NCBI GenBank assembly: GCA_965247995.1
Contig: OZ252041.1
Span: 1,240,001-1,304,000 of the forward strand
Direction of reading: 5' to 3'
From: JASLZO01 sp965247995
GTDB lineage: Bacteria > Chloroflexota > Dehalococcoidia > UBA6926
Length of the DNA: 64,000 bases
Shown: one piece after another, positions 25,128 to 32,460 of the stretch
Layout: each line of letters begins with the position of its first letter
Numbering within the stretch: the stretch's first letter is position 1
Notes under the pieces: generated by a model
What the model saw: the letters and a program-made list of their open reading frames with translations, nothing else
Databases searched by the model: none
Told to the model about the DNA's origin: nothing
Position numbers and translations under genes: made by a program

Positions 25128-25414
25128 TTGAACAAGAGCCGGTAATCGTGCTTTGTGGCCCCGATTACGCCGAAGTGAAACAACCGGTCATGTATTGCCC
25201 GACATGCGACCAGCGTCGGCGGATGCTGATGTTGGTCGAAGCGTGGCGGGGTGCCGGTTTCACCCGTCTTACCTGCGGTGAGCGATACCACGAGGACGAA
25301 GGCCGCATGGAGCGCCCGTTCTCGCCTGGGTGGAGGCAGCGATCAGTCGAGGACGCCAAAGCGCTGTGGACGCAGACCGGCAGAGTGCGGCTGCAGAAGG
25401 AACTCTTCCCGTGA
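25124..25414 (+). CDS. Small zinc-ribbon-like protein
   Basis: A 96-residue protein with YCPTCDQRRRMLMLVEAWRG and FTRLTCGERYHEDEGRMERP, a CxxC plus a later Cys and His compatible with one zinc site. The ending WRQRSVEDAKALW is helical. It overlaps the methyltransferase start by GTGA, so the two are made together. Its function is unknown. Confidence 0.55.
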   Translation: MIEQEPVIVLCGPDYAEVKQPVMYCPTCDQRRRMLMLVEAWRGAGFTRLTCGERYHEDEGRMERPFSPGWRQRSVEDAKALWTQTGRVRLQKELFP

Positions 25415-27162
25415 ACCCCACGTGGCAACTCCGGCAAGGAGATGTCCTCGACCGCCTCCGGGAGATGCCGGACGAGAGCGTCCACTATGTCGTCACTTCG
25501 CCTCCGTACTGGGGGCTGCGGGACTACGGCCTGCCTCCAAGCGTATGGGGCGGGAACCCCGACTGTGAGCACGAATGGCAGCCTGAACGTTGGTATGTGA
25601 ATGGAGGCGGTTCAACCGGGGTTGATGGTGGTGCGTTCAGCAGCCCCGGTGCGGCCAATGCACAACGGATCAAGGATGGACGCTGGCGTGAGGCCTCGGC
25701 TTGCCGATGTGGTGCGTGGCTAGGGACGCTAGGGCTTGAGCCCACGGTGGACCTCTACGTCGAGCACATGGTGGGAGTTTTCCGAGAAGTCTGGCGCGTG
25801 CTGCGCGAGGACGGCGTTCTTTTCTTGAACATGGGTGATGCGTACGCAGGAAGTGGGAAGGGGTTGAACGGCGACGGCACCCATTCAACCGGTGGCAAGC
25901 AGGACACGAATATGGGGAGTCTTAGTGCTCCCGTGAAATCGAAGCGGATGCCGAGGGGTCAAGGCAGATGGGGTGGCGGCGACAACGCCGTGCCGGAACT
26001 CAAACCGAAGGATTTGATCGGCATGCCCTGGCGCATCGCCTTTGCGCTCCAGGCGGACGGCTGGTGGCTGCGGAGCGACATCATCTGGTCGAAACCCAAC
26101 CCGATGCCGGAGAGCGTCCAGGATCGGCCCACGCGGGCGCATGAGTATGTGTTCCTGCTGACCAAGAGCGCCAACTACTACTACGACGCGGATGCAATAC
26201 GAGAGCCGATGGCTGAATCCAGCGTTACCCGAATCTCGCAAGATTCGTTCTGGGAACAGACAGGCGGAGAAAAGGACTACGGCAGCAATGGCGTCAATGG
26301 CAATCGTTCCGCGCGAGGGGCATTAGAGAACTTGGCGCGGCGGACGCCAGCGGGATGGAACGTCAACCATGACGAATCGGACCTGAAGGGACGATACCCG
26401 CAGAAAGCCGACAAGCGCCGCGGCCACTGGCGGACTCACGAGGGGTGGCTGGATGTCGGGACGAAGGAGGAACAGCGGGCGATGGGTGCGAACAAACGCA
26501 CGGTCTGGACCATCGCAACACAAGCCTTCCCGGGCGCACACTTCGCGACATTCTCGGAGGCACTTGTCCGACCTTGCATCCTAGCGGGCACCAGCGAGAA
26601 AGGCGTGTGTGGCGTGACGGGGGACCCGTGGGAGCGGGTCGTGAAATCGCCACCTATACCGGGCGAACTGCGCAACCGAGATTCGGGTAACAAGACTGAC
26701 TATCACCGTCGTTCTGTTGGTGGCGGACAGAAGATCCAGGCTTGGCGCGACGATAACCCGCCAGTGGTCGCAGGCTGGCAACCCACCTGCGGCGCGCCGT
26801 GGGGGCGGGTAACTGAACGAAACGATGCGCCGCACGACGGCAAGACGGAGACGCAGTACGCGGCCGGGACAAACGCCAACCGGATATCGCTCGCAAGGCA
26901 GGCGGCACGCGAACGAGGCGAAGAGTACGTCCAGCGCGTAACCACTCTCGGGTGGCAACCCACCTGCGACCACGATGCCGAACCCGTCCCAGCGGTCGTC
27001 CTGGACCCCTTTGCCGGCAGCGGCACCACCGGCGTCGTGGCGCTCCGAGATGGGCGCAGCTTCATTGGCATCGAACTCAACCATGAGTACGTGGAGATCG
27101 CGCGGCGTCGGATCATTGGGGATGCGCCGTTGCTGAACGTGTCCGCCGAGGTGGTCCCATGA
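25411..27162 (+). CDS. DNA methyltransferase, beta-class (N4-cytosine/N6-adenine type)
   Basis: The 583-residue enzyme has the catalytic motif TSPPYWGLRDYG near the N-terminus (motif IV) and the SAM-binding DPFAGSGTTGVVALRDG near the C-terminus (motif I). This circular order is that of beta-class amino-methyltransferases. FIGIELNHEYVEIARRRI closes the SAM domain. The long middle region probably holds target recognition. No restriction endonuclease gene is next to it, so it may protect element DNA from host enzymes. It starts at a GTGA overlap. Confidence 0.88.
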   Translation: MNPTWQLRQGDVLDRLREMPDESVHYVVTSPPYWGLRDYGLPPSVWGGNPDCEHEWQPERWYVNGGGSTGVDGGAFSSPGAANAQRIKDGRWREASACRCGAWLGTLGLEPTVDLYVEHMVGVFREVWRVLREDGVLFLNMGDAYAGSGKGLNGDGTHSTGGKQDTNMGSLSAPVKSKRMPRGQGRWGGGDNAVPELKPKDLIGMPWRIAFALQADGWWLRSDIIWSKPNPMPESVQDRPTRAHEYVFLLTKSANYYYDADAIREPMAESSVTRISQDSFWEQTGGEKDYGSNGVNGNRSARGALENLARRTPAGWNVNHDESDLKGRYPQKADKRRGHWRTHEGWLDVGTKEEQRAMGANKRTVWTIATQAFPGAHFATFSEALVRPCILAGTSEKGVCGVTGDPWERVVKSPPIPGELRNRDSGNKTDYHRRSVGGGQKIQAWRDDNPPVVAGWQPTCGAPWGRVTERNDAPHDGKTETQYAAGTNANRISLARQAARERGEEYVQRVTTLGWQPTCDHDAEPVPAVVLDPFAGSGTTGVVALRDGRSFIGIELNHEYVEIARRRIIGDAPLLNVSAEVVP

Positions 27163-27335
27163 AGGATTTCGCGGAGCTCCAGGAGCGGGCAGCGTTCGCT
27201 CTCGTCGCGGACGATATCGCCGAGGCGAGAGCCGCGATCAAGGCCATGAAAGAGTTCGTGGCCATGGCCGAGCGTGACCTAGAGAAACTGATCGCTTGGC
27301 GGCAGAACGCGGCCCGTCGTGAGGACATCCAATGA
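27159..27335 (+). CDS. Small helical hypothetical protein
   Basis: A 58-residue frame starts and ends in ATGA overlaps with the methyltransferase and ASCH genes, which supports translation. It reads MKDFAELQERAAFALVADDI, followed by a long helix (EARAAIKAMKEFVAMAERDL) and a basic end. It is probably a short coiled-coil protein. Confidence 0.6.
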   Translation: MKDFAELQERAAFALVADDIAEARAAIKAMKEFVAMAERDLEKLIAWRQNAARREDIQ

Positions 27336-27784
27336 AGGCGCTCACGCTATATCAGCCGTGGGCATCGCTCATCGCTCACAGTGTCAAGACTATCGAGACG
27401 CGTTCGTGGGCACCGCCGCGGCGGTTCATCGGCCAGCGGATCGCCATCCACGCTGGCATGGAGCGAGGTGCCGCGGGGAAGCTCGATCCGACCACCCACC
27501 GCGCCATCATGGAGCTGTACGGAGTGGATTGGGCGAAATCGATGCCGCGAGGAGCGGTGGTCGCAACAGCACTGCTCGCAAACACGTACCAGGTCAAGAG
27601 CCGCACGGGCGAACGCGTGTCGCTGGCTGGCGCATCGCACCAGCTGGTCGCCGACGCGTATGGCGACTTCTCACCCGGTAGGTGGCTGTGGATGCTCGCG
27701 GATGTCGAGAGGTTGGAGCCCCCGTTTCCGGTTTCTGGTCAACAGCGGCTCTGGGACTGGCACCCGGCAGGAGTAGCGGTGTGA
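27332..27784 (+). CDS. ASCH-domain protein
   Basis: The 150-residue protein begins MKALTLYQPWASLIAHSVKT and continues IETRSW, the characteristic N-terminal strand and QPWA...KTxExR signature of ASCH domains (PUA-like RNA or nucleoside-binding fold). The later GRWLWMLADVERLEPP and WDWHP segments also fit. Some relatives are small hydrolases or ribonucleases. It sits in the nucleotide-metabolism operon. Confidence 0.75.
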   Translation: MKALTLYQPWASLIAHSVKTIETRSWAPPRRFIGQRIAIHAGMERGAAGKLDPTTHRAIMELYGVDWAKSMPRGAVVATALLANTYQVKSRTGERVSLAGASHQLVADAYGDFSPGRWLWMLADVERLEPPFPVSGQQRLWDWHPAGVAV

Positions 27785-27785
27785 C

Positions 27786-27923
27786 ATGGGTCCACGTCCC
27801 GTCGACGAATTCAGCCTCTTCTCTGGCTATGGAGGGTTCACGCTCGGCCTCCGGCTCGCTGGTATCCCCGTGCGTACCGTCGTGAATCGCCCGGAGCTAA
27901 ATCGGTATGGGGGAGAACACTGA
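27786..27923 (+). pseudogene. Truncated cytosine-5 DNA methyltransferase (N-terminal remnant)
   Basis: A 45-codon frame contains FSLFSGYGGFTLGLRLAGIP, the SAM-binding motif I region with which Dcm-type m5C methyltransferases begin (LFsGiGG...gl..aG). Then it stops: the catalytic PCQ loop and the remaining motifs are absent. It is joined TGATG to the next gene, so an internal deletion that fused the start to downstream DNA is likely. It is unlikely to be an active enzyme. Confidence 0.7.
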
Positions 27924-28522
27924 TGCGGAACCCAATCAAGACAGTTCGGATGCAGACGCAAAAAACCTGGGAGGAGCTCGAACACGAGTTGGCAACCGTG
28001 TTCGCTCTCTGGGAGATCGACCGTGGCGAGTACGGCGTGACAAAGCTCAAGCCAGGCACCGGCGTGAAGGTGTGGTACTACCTGTCGTTTGACCCGGACC
28101 GGAAAGAGGTGACCTCGGCGTGGCAGGACCGGTCCGACGAGAATCTCTGGGTCTGCGTCGATGCGCTCACAGCGATGCAACGCGCGGCGAAAAGGGGTGT
28201 CTCGATCTTCTCAGCCGGCGTGGAACTGATCGCGCTCCCGCCGGGTGACCCGAACGCCGTCCCTCCTGGTGGTGCAAGCGAAGGGCCAACTGGACGTCGA
28301 ACGCGAGCGGCGGCGGACAGTAAGTCGAGGTTCAGAACGCTCCGTCAAGCAAGCCAGGCGCTCGGAGTCGATGTCGACGCCACCAGCGAGGACGTTGAGG
28401 ACATGTTCCGGCTCAAGGCGCGCCGGTACCACACCGACAACCAGGAGACTGGCGACCTCGAACGGTTCAAAGAGGTTCAGGAGGCCGCGGAGTTCATCAA
28501 GCGGCGCCAGGGGTGGGTATGA
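27923..28522 (+). CDS. Protein with C-terminal J-domain-like region (HTD instead of HPD)
   Basis: The 199-residue protein has an N-terminal alpha/beta part of unknown type (QKTWEELEHELATVFALWEI) and a basic linker. Residues from about 138 look like a DnaJ J domain: RQASQALGVDVDATSEDVED, then MFRLKARRYHTDNQETGDLE, then RFKEVQEAAEFIKRRQG. The invariant HPD that stimulates DnaK is HTD here, so chaperone activation may be weak or changed. Phage and plasmid J-like proteins often work in replication-complex assembly. It overlaps the next gene by ATGA. Confidence 0.6.
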   Translation: MRNPIKTVRMQTQKTWEELEHELATVFALWEIDRGEYGVTKLKPGTGVKVWYYLSFDPDRKEVTSAWQDRSDENLWVCVDALTAMQRAAKRGVSIFSAGVELIALPPGDPNAVPPGGASEGPTGRRTRAAADSKSRFRTLRQASQALGVDVDATSEDVEDMFRLKARRYHTDNQETGDLERFKEVQEAAEFIKRRQGWV

Positions 28523-28950
28523 GCGATCTCTACACCGGCGACGAAATGGCGCTCGACGTCGGTTCACCGGAGAGGGTAGTGGATCCGTACGACCAGGCCT
28601 CAATCGATGAGGTGTACGTGCGGGTGCCGCTGCCGGCGGAGCTCGCCCCACACGCGCGGGCGTTGCTGGCGACACGCGAAGAGGTCGATATTCCGGCGAC
28701 GAAGCTCGGGTTTATCCAGCTTCGAAGCACATGGGCGCGGCTGGGGTTGATCTCACCGCCGACGGTGGCGGACCCGGGGTTTCACGGGCAGCTGACGATG
28801 GAAGTGTTCAACGGCTCGCGGTCTCCCATCCTGATCCCAGCGGCCGAGCGCATCTGGTCGATGCACCTCGTCGCCGTGGACGAGCCCCTGTACCGCGGAC
28901 GCTACCAAGACCAGCAAGGCATCACGCTACCGAAAGCGCTCAAGCGATGA
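28519..28950 (+). CDS. dCTP deaminase/dUTPase-family protein
   Basis: The 143-residue protein shows the trimeric dUTPase/dCTP-deaminase fold signatures: FIQLRSTWARLGLIS (the RSSxARxGL motif), then VADPGFHGQLTMEVFNGS, which holds the DxGFxGxxTxE stretch with the catalytic Glu. It is shorter than cellular Dcd. It would raise dUMP or dTTP pools, or keep uracil out of element DNA, in line with the MazG-like enzyme in the same operon. The start at 28519 is at an ATGA overlap. Confidence 0.78.
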   Translation: MSDLYTGDEMALDVGSPERVVDPYDQASIDEVYVRVPLPAELAPHARALLATREEVDIPATKLGFIQLRSTWARLGLISPPTVADPGFHGQLTMEVFNGSRSPILIPAAERIWSMHLVAVDEPLYRGRYQDQQGITLPKALKR

Positions 28951-29336
28951 GCGGGCACGAATCGAAGGGGGGCCGCACTCAGATGATGAAACAGCGCCTA
29001 GAAGTGCTCCGCATCCGTGCGGGGTTGTCTCACGCGGAGTTGGCAGATCGTCTGGCGCCAGGGCGCTCGTTGCGGAGCTCAACGCGCGCCGAGAAGGAAG
29101 TTGATCTCGGGTTGAGGATCCTGTCGCTCGCCCGAGAAATCGAGGGTGGGATCGAGGTTGTCCTCGGTGACGGCGAACCGACGGACGAGGAACTCAGGAC
29201 AATGTGGAACGATCTCTCTAACCCGACGTGGCCGGGGCGCGGACGCGGCGATCCAAAAATTGAGCGCGAGCCGCATGGCCCGCGGTCGAGCAGGTCGCCG
29301 AAGAGCAAGGGGAAAGACACACCCCAGAAGGCTTGA
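28947..29336 (+). CDS. XRE-like helix-turn-helix protein, last gene of the early operon
   Basis: The 129-residue protein has MKQRLEVLRIRAGLSHAELA followed by DRL, which fits helices 1-2 of a Cro/XRE HTH domain, although the recognition-helix region (RSLRSSTRAEKEVDLGLRIL) is unusual. The C-terminal 50 residues are basic and disordered (RSSRSPKSKGKDTPQKA). It starts at ATGA 28947. Its stop codon overlaps the -35 element of the next module's promoter. Confidence 0.5.
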   Translation: MSGHESKGGRTQMMKQRLEVLRIRAGLSHAELADRLAPGRSLRSSTRAEKEVDLGLRILSLAREIEGGIEVVLGDGEPTDEELRTMWNDLSNPTWPGRGRGDPKIEREPHGPRSSRSPKSKGKDTPQKA

Positions 29337-29361
29337 CGCGTGACTATACGTAACGTATACT
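29333..29361 (+). promoter_or_regulatory. Leaderless promoter with palindromic operator for the DUF4258 module
   Basis: TTGACG (29333-29338) and TATACT (29356-29361) are 17 bp apart. +1 is expected at 29368, the A of the ATG, so the mRNA should have no leader. TATACGT-A-ACGTATA (29345-29359) is a perfect palindrome covering the spacer and the -10 element, a natural operator for a toxin-antitoxin repressor. Confidence 0.75.
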
Positions 29362-29367
29362 ATTGCC

Positions 29368-29586
29368 ATGGAGTTGCGGTTCACAAGTCACGCGCGGCGC
29401 GCGATGGTTGACCGGCGCATCACCCATGAGATGGTCGTGGCGACGATTAACGGTGCGCGGGCCATTGAGGTAGGGCGAACGGCGACCATCTACGATGCTG
29501 AGGTAGATGCGCGGCTCTTGCGTGTTGTCGTCGTGCGTGGCTCATACCCGCCAATCGTCGTCACGGTGCACGAACGGGATCGTTAG
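29368..29586 (+). CDS. DUF4258-family protein (putative toxin)
   Basis: The 72-residue protein starts MELRFTSHARRAMVDRRITH and continues EMVVATI, the usual opening of DUF4258 (H.h.R...R.I....v...i), a small RelE/BrnT-like family commonly paired with antitoxins. It is followed by the sheet TIYDAEVDARLLRVVVVRGS. DUF4258 next to DUF2283 is a recurring bacterial pair; growth inhibition is inferred from that, not shown here. Confidence 0.7.
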   Translation: MELRFTSHARRAMVDRRITHEMVVATINGARAIEVGRTATIYDAEVDARLLRVVVVRGSYPPIVVTVHERDR

Positions 29587-29594
29587 GAGGAAGG

Positions 29595-29831
29595 ATGGAA
29601 CTGCGCTATGACCCGGAGGCCAATGCCATTTATGTGTCGCTTCGGGAGTACACCGGGAAACGGCGATCGAAGAACGTGGGTGACTGGCGCCACGTGGTCG
29701 ACTATGACGAAGATGGCGAGCCGGTAGGGGTGGAGATTCTCGAAGTCTCTTCGGGTATTGACCTCCACGGGCTACCCGAGGCCGAGGCAATCGCCGCACT
29801 CATCCGGTCGTTCCCGCAACTGGTGGCGTGA
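29595..29831 (+). CDS. DUF2283-family protein (putative antitoxin)
   Basis: The 78-residue protein MELRYDPEANAIYVSLREYT is a clear DUF2283 member (yd...D.lyi.l), with the middle VVDYDEDGEPVGVEILEVSS also matching. It has an ideal ribosome-binding site (AGGAGGA) and begins 8 nt after the DUF4258 stop. DUF2283 proteins are usually the antitoxin partners of DUF4258. Confidence 0.72.
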   Translation: MELRYDPEANAIYVSLREYTGKRRSKNVGDWRHVVDYDEDGEPVGVEILEVSSGIDLHGLPEAEAIAALIRSFPQLVA

Positions 29832-30046
29832 GGCGGGACGGCGATGTCGCGGCTTGGCTCCAGAGGAAACGGGCTGAGCTTGGGCTTACTCAATCCCAGC
29901 TTGGTCAGGCCCTCGGTGTGAGAACCAACACGATAGCGCGGTGGGAGCGCGGGGAATTAGTGGTGCGGCACTCGCGGATGTTGCGGCTCGCTCTGGACGC
30001 TCTCCGCGGGTCGGCGCCGGGCGACGGGACTCCGGAACGAAACTAA
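29828..30046 (+). CDS. XRE-family regulator of the DUF4258/DUF2283 module
   Basis: The 72-residue protein is essentially one Cro/cI HTH domain: LQRKRAELGLTQSQLGQALG, then VRTNTIARWERGEL. It starts with a GTGA overlap on DUF2283, so it is a third gene of the same module. It is the obvious candidate to bind the palindrome over the module's promoter. The 243 nt after it hold no supported gene; a 12-bp palindrome TGATCTAGATCA (30274-30285) lies just before the next ATG. Confidence 0.75.
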   Translation: MRRDGDVAAWLQRKRAELGLTQSQLGQALGVRTNTIARWERGELVVRHSRMLRLALDALRGSAPGDGTPERN

Positions 30047-30289
30047 CGATCGTGCCAAAAACGCGACGATGCTGGCAGGTTGCACCAATAGGGGGCAAAC
30101 TGTCTCAATGACGGGGCGGATGACACCGCTCTCCAATAGGCGCGGACGGCGCGGAATGTACACACGGCCCGCGTCTGTGCAACCGGATTCCGGAGCAAAA
30201 CGTTACATCGCCACCCAGCGGCTGCCCGACTACCTCGAGCAGACTGGGGAAGCCTGCTTGGGATACCAAGCAATGATCTAGATCAGCCG

Positions 30290-31072
30290 ATGGCAGAATC
30301 AGAATTGCACAAGCGAGCCCGCCGATTGTTGCAGCGCGGCGACCGTGTGGGCCAACCTTTCGGTGAAGCTCTCGTCGCCGTGGACACAGACGCGCGTGGT
30401 GTCCGAATCAAGGACGGCCCAGCCAAGGGCAAAGCGGTCGATGCCTTCGTCGAAGCCCCAGAAGGTTACCGCGTTGGACTGGAGTTCCATTATCGGCACA
30501 AGGTCGGTGCCGCCAAAATCGCACTACTCAAAGAAGACGGGCGCTATCCGGTCCTAGAAATCGATCTGTTTCAAGGATTGAACGATGCGTCGGACGATGA
30601 GCTGCGGCAATACATCGTTGGTTGGCCCGGTTCGCACCGATTCACTCGCCGCTGGCTGTACTTGCCGTCCATGTATGACATCGAGCGACAGGTCGCACCG
30701 GAGCGGCTTGAAGCCTTGGGTTGGATACAAAACCACGCGCGCATCGACGAACGAGGAATGTCATCGGCGGAGTTGGAGGAGCTGTGGGCTAAGGACCGAT
30801 GGGCCTCCGACGTGCTCGACAATACCAGCCGATTTGGCTGGCTGAAGTGTTGTGTGCCAGGGTGCAACGGCAAACCATCAAGAGGGTCACAGACGGTTGA
30901 ATCTTACGAAACGTTGCCCCGGTTCGCTTGCTCTGACCACATCATGCACACGGAGTTGCTGACCCATCCTGACGGGGTCCGCGCTTACAAGGAAGCGTTT
31001 CCGCGCATCGCATCGGACGTCGTCCAGGGTCAACGAGTTGATCAATCAGGGCAACCAGGTGATGGTCGTTGA
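30290..31072 (+). CDS. CoiA/PD-(D/E)XK nuclease-like protein with zinc-binding C-terminus
   Basis: The 260-residue protein begins AESELHKRARRLLQRGDRVG. Residues 45-90 carry KAVDAFVEAPEGYRVGLEFH, YRHKVGAAKIALL and YPVLEIDL, a D-x13-E-x-H core resembling the restriction-fold nuclease domain of CoiA-like proteins. A C-terminal CCVPGCNGK ... CSDH cluster may bind zinc. The family assignment is tentative. It overlaps the recombinase start (TTGA), so the two may act together. No convincing ribosome-binding site is seen. Confidence 0.4.
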   Translation: MAESELHKRARRLLQRGDRVGQPFGEALVAVDTDARGVRIKDGPAKGKAVDAFVEAPEGYRVGLEFHYRHKVGAAKIALLKEDGRYPVLEIDLFQGLNDASDDELRQYIVGWPGSHRFTRRWLYLPSMYDIERQVAPERLEALGWIQNHARIDERGMSSAELEELWAKDRWASDVLDNTSRFGWLKCCVPGCNGKPSRGSQTVESYETLPRFACSDHIMHTELLTHPDGVRAYKEAFPRIASDVVQGQRVDQSGQPGDGR

Positions 31073-31572
31073 GACCCGCGCTCTACGCCCGCGTCTCGAC
31101 TGACGATAAGGGCCAAGACCCGGAGACGCAGCTCGTACAGTTGCAGCAAGCGGTAGGGGACGCCGCAACCCGCACCTATGTTGACCGCGCCTCGGCCGCC
31201 AACCTACGCGGACGGGCGGAGTGGCGGCAGCTACTTGACGACTGCCGCCGTGGACTCGTCCAGACGATCTACATCACCAAGATCGACCGTGCCTGGCGCT
31301 CACTGGCACAGATGAGCGCCGACCTGGAGCACCTGGACCGATGGGGCGTCGAGCTGGTGGTGACGACACAGCCGATCGATACCCGTGGTCCGACCGGGCG
31401 ACTCGTGCGGAACATTCTCGGAGCTGTCGCGGAGTTCGAGCGAGAGCTGATCGCGGAGCGCACGCGCGAAGGCCTTGACCGGGCGAGACAACAAGGGAAA
31501 CGTCTGGGCCGCCCGAAGGGATCTCAGGACAAGCAACCCCGCCGACGTGGCGGATACTACGCAAGAGCGTGA
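31069..31572 (+). CDS. Serine site-specific recombinase (resolvase/invertase type)
   Basis: The 167-residue protein has the resolvase catalytic domain: ALYARVSTDDKGQDPETQLV with the nucleophilic Ser, IYITKIDRAWRSLAQMSADL, TTQPIDTRGPTGRLVRNILG and FERELIAERTREGLDRARQQ, which is helix E. The C-terminal part GKRLGRPKGSQDKQPRRRGG is short, with no complete HTH domain visible. The start is TTG. It lies 0.4 kb before the DUF1828-type gene pair, and a related but broken copy lies on the other side of that region (34522-34701). Confidence 0.82.
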   Translation: MRPALYARVSTDDKGQDPETQLVQLQQAVGDAATRTYVDRASAANLRGRAEWRQLLDDCRRGLVQTIYITKIDRAWRSLAQMSADLEHLDRWGVELVVTTQPIDTRGPTGRLVRNILGAVAEFERELIAERTREGLDRARQQGKRLGRPKGSQDKQPRRRGGYYARA

Positions 31573-31920
31573 GGACAAAGGGGGTCGGAAAATCAGTGTG
31601 CCGGCTAGGAACGAATCGGCCTCTCAGCGGGGCGACAAACAAACGGGCGTTTGTTTGAGCTCGTCCAAGGACCTGTCACAACGGGAGAGGTGGCACTACC
31701 CGGACTGACCCCATAGATGGGAACGGTAGGGGGAGGGTCGGCTACGAGTGAGAGGAGACCTTCCTCCTCAGTACGGTGCGAATGTAGTGTGGTGAGAATG
31801 TCCACGTTCTGATCAAGGTGGGCGCATGAGTGCCCGTTAAGTAGCTGCCGACCGCTAATATCATCGGCGAGGTCCGCTGGATGGTGTCGGACGCTTTAGT
31901 ACAGTTGTGGTAGACATCCC
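31573..31920. other. Non-coding stretch with a 2-nt-centred palindrome
   Basis: No gene is supported here. CAAACAAACG-GG-CGTTTGTTTG (31636-31657) is a perfect inverted repeat centred on two bases, the geometry of a serine-recombinase crossover site or of a dimeric operator. A related core, ACAAACG-AA-CGTTTGT, occurs at 33474-33489, on the far side of the DUF1828 pair. Confidence 0.5.
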
Positions 31921-32460
31921 GTGACGCCCACGCATGCGGAGAGCCATGAGTTGCACTGTCGGCCTATCCGCACAAGCAGGGATTCGGACATAGCATTGAC
32001 CACTCGACAGTACAACGATGAAGAAATCAATGAGCTGAAGGCGATGCCGAAGCGCGTGACCAATCCAGGAGCCCGGTGGGCGAGCAAGCCGGGGCACCGC
32101 CAACGTAACTTCGTGGTCGCCGGGCTTCAGGATACCGCAAACCAATTCCAAATCTATCAGCGCCAGAGCGAGGCAGACGAGCACGACTTCTCCTGCGGGA
32201 TTGCGTTCCTTCCGACCGGCGGACAACGGTTGACGCTGGCTCGTTACAACGGGCCGAGTCACATTCATGGCGACATCGCTTTCCGTCCACACATTCATCG
32301 CGCAACGGCGCGCGCTATGTCTATTGGCAAGAAGCCCGAGGCTGAGGCCGAGGAAACCAACCGATTCACAACTCTTGAAGGCGCGTTCAGATGTTTGTTT
32401 GAAGACTTCAGTCTCAGCGGGATCACCCCTCCCGAGCCCGACCAAGCGAGGCTTCTCTGA
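31921..32460 (+). CDS. Hypothetical partner of the DUF1828 protein
   Basis: A 179-residue frame with a probable real start somewhere between 31921 and 31996 (TTG, then TTRQYNDEEINELKAMPKRV). The core reads FVVAGLQDTANQFQIYQRQS, then FSCGIAF and LTLARYNGPSHIHGDIAFRP, a beta-rich domain. It overlaps the DUF1828 gene by TGATG, so the two form a coupled pair of the kind often seen as toxin-antitoxin or defence modules. Its biochemical activity is unknown. Confidence 0.55.
   Translation: MTPTHAESHELHCRPIRTSRDSDIALTTRQYNDEEINELKAMPKRVTNPGARWASKPGHRQRNFVVAGLQDTANQFQIYQRQSEADEHDFSCGIAFLPTGGQRLTLARYNGPSHIHGDIAFRPHIHRATARAMSIGKKPEAEAEETNRFTTLEGAFRCLFEDFSLSGITPPEPDQARLL

Noticed and set aside
30069..30281. 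70-codon plus-strand frame before the nuclease-like gene
   Set aside because: No ribosome-binding site, no domain, and a composition unlike its neighbours; treated as intergenic.
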